8,652 bases of DNA from Bacteroidota bacterium. Its GTDB lineage: Bacteria > Bacteroidota > Bacteroidia > Flavobacteriales > Weeksellaceae. The DNA lies in NCBI GenBank assembly GCA_023399675.1, contig JAEWOM010000219.1, forward strand, positions 1 to 8,652, written 5' to 3'. Each line of letters opens with the position of its first letter. Within the stretch, counting starts at the first letter, position 1. Positions 6,035 through 8,652 of the stretch are shown here, piece by piece. The position numbers were made by a program, and so were the translations under genes. The notes below the pieces were generated by a model. It had not been told where the DNA came from and ran no database searches. It saw only the letters and a list, made by a program, of their open reading frames with translations.

Positions 6035-7252
6035 ATGAGTAAAAACGCATACATTATAGACGGAACCCGTTCTGCAATCGGGAATTTCAAAGGTCAACTG
6101 GCAGCGGTGAGAACCGACGATCTACTGGCTTCAGTAATTAAAAGTCTGATTGAAAAAAATCCGGACTTACCCACTGATCAAATTGACGATGTTATTATCG
6201 GATGCGCCAATCAGGCAGGTGAAGACAACCGAAATGTGGCAAGAATGTCGCTGCTTTTGGCCGGACTTCCCGTAACCGTTCCGGGAGAAACTGTGAACCG
6301 ACTTTGCGCTTCAGGAATGAGTGCGATTGCACAGGCATCAAGAGCGATAAAATCTGGGGAAGGCGATCTATTCATCGCAGGTGGTGTGGAAGGAATGACG
6401 CGCGGACCTTACGCAATTTCAAAGGGAGAAAGCGGATTTGATACGACACAGAAAATGTATGACTCAAGCTTCGGATGGCGATTCATTAATCCGGAAATGG
6501 AAAAAATGTACGGAACTGAAGCGATGGGAAAAACCGCTGAAAATCTTGCAGAAATGTATAAGATTTCCCGTGAGGAACAGGATGAATTCGCACTGAATTC
6601 TCAAATGAAAGCCAAAAAAGCACAGGAAAGCGGACGCTTAGCTGAAGAAATTTCCGATATCGTGATTCCGCAAAGAAAAGCAGATCCGATTGTCGTAAAC
6701 AAAGATGAGTTCATCAAACCAAATACTTCAATGGAAGTTTTAGGAAAACTTAGAGCTGCATTTGTTAAAGAAAACGGAACCGTAACTGCAGGAAATGCGT
6801 CCGGACTGAATGACGGAGCCGCTGCAGTAATCGTAGCTTCCGATGAAGCTGTTGAAAAATACAATCTGAAACCACTTGCGAAAATCATAACTTCTGCCGT
6901 AACAGGAACAGAGCCGAGAATTATGGGAATCGGTCCGGTTGAAGCAAGCAAACTTGCTTTAAAAAGAGCCAATTTAACTCTGGATCAGATCGATGTGATC
7001 GAACTGAATGAAGCTTTTGCCGCGCAAAGTATTGCGTGTCTTAAAGAACTCGGAATTGCCAACGACGATCCGCGCGTAAACATCAATGGTGGTGCCATCG
7101 CTTTGGGACATCCTCTTGGAATGAGCGGAACGAGAATCACTTACTCCGCTGCTTTGGAACTTCAGAAAACCGGAAAAAAATATGCTTTATGTACAATGTG
7201 CATTGGCGTTGGACAGGGTTATGCTGTCATACTCGAGAATCCTAATGTTTAA
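6035..7252 (+). CDS. pcaF: 3-oxoadipyl-CoA thiolase
   Basis: 405 residues, standard for PcaF/PaaJ-type degradative thiolases. It cleaves 3-oxoadipyl-CoA with CoA into succinyl-CoA and acetyl-CoA, the last step of the pathway. Catalytic residues are complete: acyl-accepting C91 in NRLCASGM, H359 in GHPLGMSG, and C389 in CIGVGQG; NEAFA (325-329) is also in place. The N-terminus [20 protein letters not shown] fits the family start. The long middle loop with [20 protein letters not shown] (131-150) resembles 3-oxoadipyl-CoA rather than acetoacetyl-CoA thiolases. Acetyl-CoA C-acetyltransferase remains the alternative annotation, but the operon settles the likely substrate. It is the last gene of the operon; an intrinsic terminator follows 21 bases after the stop. 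Confidence 0.92.
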   Translation: MSKNAYIIDGTRSAIGNFKGQLAAVRTDDLLASVIKSLIEKNPDLPTDQIDDVIIGCANQAGEDNRNVARMSLLLAGLPVTVPGETVNRLCASGMSAIAQASRAIKSGEGDLFIAGGVEGMTRGPYAISKGESGFDTTQKMYDSSFGWRFINPEMEKMYGTEAMGKTAENLAEMYKISREEQDEFALNSQMKAKKAQESGRLAEEISDIVIPQRKADPIVVNKDEFIKPNTSMEVLGKLRAAFVKENGTVTAGNASGLNDGAAAVIVASDEAVEKYNLKPLAKIITSAVTGTEPRIMGIGPVEASKLALKRANLTLDQIDVIELNEAFAAQSIACLKELGIANDDPRVNINGGAIALGHPLGMSGTRITYSAALELQKTGKKYALCTMCIGVGQGYAVILENPNV

Positions 7253-7273
7253 GAACTTTATCAAAAATATCTG

Positions 7274-7302
7274 ACCTGCCGCAAACACCGGCAGGTTTTT
7301 TT
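7274..7302 (+). terminator. Intrinsic terminator of the cat operon
   Basis: A perfect 8-bp GC-rich stem ACCTGCCG (7274-7281) and CGGCAGGT (7289-7296) encloses a 7-base loop and runs straight into a T-tract through 7302. It lies 21 bases after the thiolase stop and separates the catechol operon from the oxidoreductase genes. Confidence 0.93.
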
Positions 7303-7405
7303 GTTAATAATACTAATTGATATCGTTCATTAATTTCTGATATTAATAATGTGAAAACAATAAAGAAATCACAATAAATCATTAAATTGGTCAAAAGAAA
7401 ATAAA

Positions 7406-7425
7406 CATAAGCGTCTTTTCTTATG
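7406..7425 (+). repeat. Small hairpin covering the paoA-like start codon
   Basis: CATAAG (7406-7411) pairs with CTTATG (7420-7425) across an 8-base loop, and the second arm contains the ATG start codon. An alternative pairing AAAAGA (7393-7398) with TCTTTT (7414-7419) is mutually exclusive. The stems are short and AT-rich, so any effect on translation is speculative. No exact -7 box is visible in 7303-7422. Confidence 0.25.
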
Positions 7426-8010
7426 AAAACACCTTCATATACACGCAGAAATTTCCTTAAATCGTCGGGGATGCTGCTTTTTTGGTCAGCTGTACCGCTT
7501 CATCTGAAGGCCGCCGGCGAAAAGGTCCGCACGTTTTTCGTTGCTCCTAAAAATCTCATCAAAGTAAAGATGCATATCAATGGGAAAAAACACGATCTCC
7601 AGATTGACACGAGAACAACAGTTCTTGACCTGCTACGCGAAAATCTACAGCTCACCGGAACTAAAAAAGGCTGCGATCACGGTCAGTGCGGAGCTTGTAC
7701 TGTACATATTGAAGGACAGCGCGTTCTGAGTTGCCTTACATTGGCATGTACCGCTCAGGAAAAAGAAATCACCACAATCGAAGGGCTTGCAAACGGAGAC
7801 ACGCTGCATCCGATGCAGCAGGCATTCATAGAAACTGATGGTTTTCAGTGCGGATACTGTACGCCGGGACAGATTATGTCTGCAGTAGCATGCGTAAATG
7901 AAGGACGAACAGGATCAGTTGAAGAAATAAAAGAGTTCATGAGTGGCAATCTCTGCCGTTGTGGAGCTTACAACGGTATTACGGAAGCCATACAAAAAGT
8001 AGCAGGATGA
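7423..8010 (+). CDS. paoA: 2Fe-2S subunit of a periplasmic aldehyde/xanthine-oxidase-family dehydrogenase (PaoA/YagT-like)
   Basis: 195 residues. It is the small iron-sulfur subunit that passes electrons between the molybdenum centre and the FAD subunit. An N-terminal Tat signal is visible: TRRNFLKSSG (7-16), then a hydrophobic stretch and a likely cleavage near residues 29-32, so the complex is exported folded. The plant-type 2Fe-2S domain has ligands C84, C89, C92 and C104 (CDHGQCGACTVHI...SC). The all-helical second 2Fe-2S domain has C143, C146, C178 and C180 (CGYCTPGQ and CRCGAYNGI). All eight cysteines are present. E. coli PaoA is likewise Tat-targeted, and PaoABC oxidises aromatic aldehydes. 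Isoquinoline 1-oxidoreductase or other family members are alternatives. The stop overlaps the next start by ATGA, indicating translational coupling. Confidence 0.88.
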   Translation: MKTPSYTRRNFLKSSGMLLFWSAVPLHLKAAGEKVRTFFVAPKNLIKVKMHINGKKHDLQIDTRTTVLDLLRENLQLTGTKKGCDHGQCGACTVHIEGQRVLSCLTLACTAQEKEITTIEGLANGDTLHPMQQAFIETDGFQCGYCTPGQIMSAVACVNEGRTGSVEEIKEFMSGNLCRCGAYNGITEAIQKVAG

Positions 8011-8652
8011 AACCATTTCAGTTTTTCGCGCAAAACAGTCTGGGAAAAACCGTTTCCCGCAAGAACAGTAATTCGAAGTTCATCGCCGGAGGTACCAATC
8101 TCGTTGATCTGATGAAAAAGGATATCACACAGCCATCTGAACTGATCAGTCTTGCCGGCGTCCTCTCTGATAAAATAGAAAAGTCCGGCAACCGACTGCG
8201 CATCGGTGCGATGGCAAAAAACAGTGCAGTTACCGTGGACCGTGAAGTGCTTCAAAATTTTCCTTTACTGGCAGAAGCCATACTTGCAGGCGCTTCTCCC
8301 CAAATCAGGAATATGGCTTCCTGTGCCGGAAACCTGCTGCAAAGAACGCGCTGTCCGTACTTTTACGACCTGACAACGCCCTGCAATAAACGCAGTCCCA
8401 ATGCGGGTTGCAGCGCATTGAACGGCGATAACAGAATGACCGCCGTAATCGGCTACAGCAATGATTGCGTCGCCGTACACCCATCTGATTTCTGCGTTGC
8501 CCTTGCTGCTCTGGACGCTGAAGTAATCATTTCAGATAATAATCAGAAAAAGACGATTGCCTTCAAAGATTTTCACCGACTTCCGGGAAATACACCGCAA
8601 TTCGATCATAATCTTCCGGAGAATGCCGTTATTACGCATATCGAAGTTCCGG
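8007..8652 (+). CDS. paoB: FAD-binding subunit of the molybdenum oxidoreductase (PaoB/YagS-like), 3'-truncated by window
   Basis: Starts at ATG 8007, overlapping the previous stop in ATGA, and reads open through 215 codons to the right edge. It belongs to the FAD-binding molybdopterin dehydrogenase family: FIAGGTNLVDLMK (25-37) is the FAD pyrophosphate-binding loop, and SPQIRNMAS...GNLLQRTRC (97-116) is the second FAD motif. The stretch CPYFYDLTTPCNKR...GCSAL holds C116, C126 and C135, with C154 further on. This region corresponds to the extra segment that binds a 4Fe-4S cluster in E. coli PaoB, which favours a PaoB/YagS-like protein over plain xanthine dehydrogenase FAD subunits. No signal peptide is present, so export by hitchhiking on the Tat-bearing 2Fe-2S subunit is likely. 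The molybdenum-binding large subunit should follow outside the window. Confidence 0.85.
   Translation, partial: MKPFQFFAQNSLGKTVSRKNSNSKFIAGGTNLVDLMKKDITQPSELISLAGVLSDKIEKSGNRLRIGAMAKNSAVTVDREVLQNFPLLAEAILAGASPQIRNMASCAGNLLQRTRCPYFYDLTTPCNKRSPNAGCSALNGDNRMTAVIGYSNDCVAVHPSDFCVALAALDAEVIISDNNQKKTIAFKDFHRLPGNTPQFDHNLPENAVITHIEVP

Overview
The window looks like chromosomal DNA from a Bacteroidota bacterium, most likely a Flavobacteriia member of the Chryseobacterium type. Reasons: AT-rich spacers; genes without clear Shine-Dalgarno sequences; two exact matches to the Bacteroidota -7 promoter consensus TAnnTTTG; and intergenic 'word' repeats of a kind I associate with that group. The taxonomic call is inference. 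All genes I can support lie on the + strand.

Layout. (1) 2-232: the C-terminal DNA-binding part of an AraC-family regulator, cut by the left edge. (2) 233-511: a regulatory spacer with four dyad symmetries. One of them (ACATGAT-TTTT-ATCATGT, 432-449) resembles a CRP/FNR-type site and abuts an exact -7 box (451-458). (3) 512-7252: a seven-gene catechol operon, ended by a strong intrinsic terminator at 7274-7302. (4) From 7423: the start of a second transcription unit encoding a PaoABC-like periplasmic molybdenum aldehyde oxidoreductase. Its Tat-exported 2Fe-2S subunit is complete, and its FAD subunit runs off the right edge.

How the genes work together. CatA opens catechol to cis,cis-muconate. 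CatB cyclises this to muconolactone, CatC isomerises it to the enol-lactone, and PcaD hydrolyses that to 3-oxoadipate. A single-chain CoA-transferase (PcaI and PcaJ domains fused) activates it with CoA, and the thiolase PcaF cleaves 3-oxoadipyl-CoA to succinyl-CoA and acetyl-CoA. The entire ortho-cleavage route from catechol to central metabolism is therefore present, with intact catalytic residues in every enzyme. No gene that produces catechol is in the window.

The less ordinary parts are: a half-size FUSC-type membrane protein placed between the CoA-transferase and the thiolase, with its own putative promoter and a 16-bp palindrome; the fused CoA-transferase; the FNR-like site in front of an oxygen-dependent pathway; and three operon spacers that each hold a different repeat-like sequence. 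I see no phage, CRISPR, IS element, tRNA or rRNA. The biochemistry is well known; any novelty lies in the regulation and in the membrane protein.
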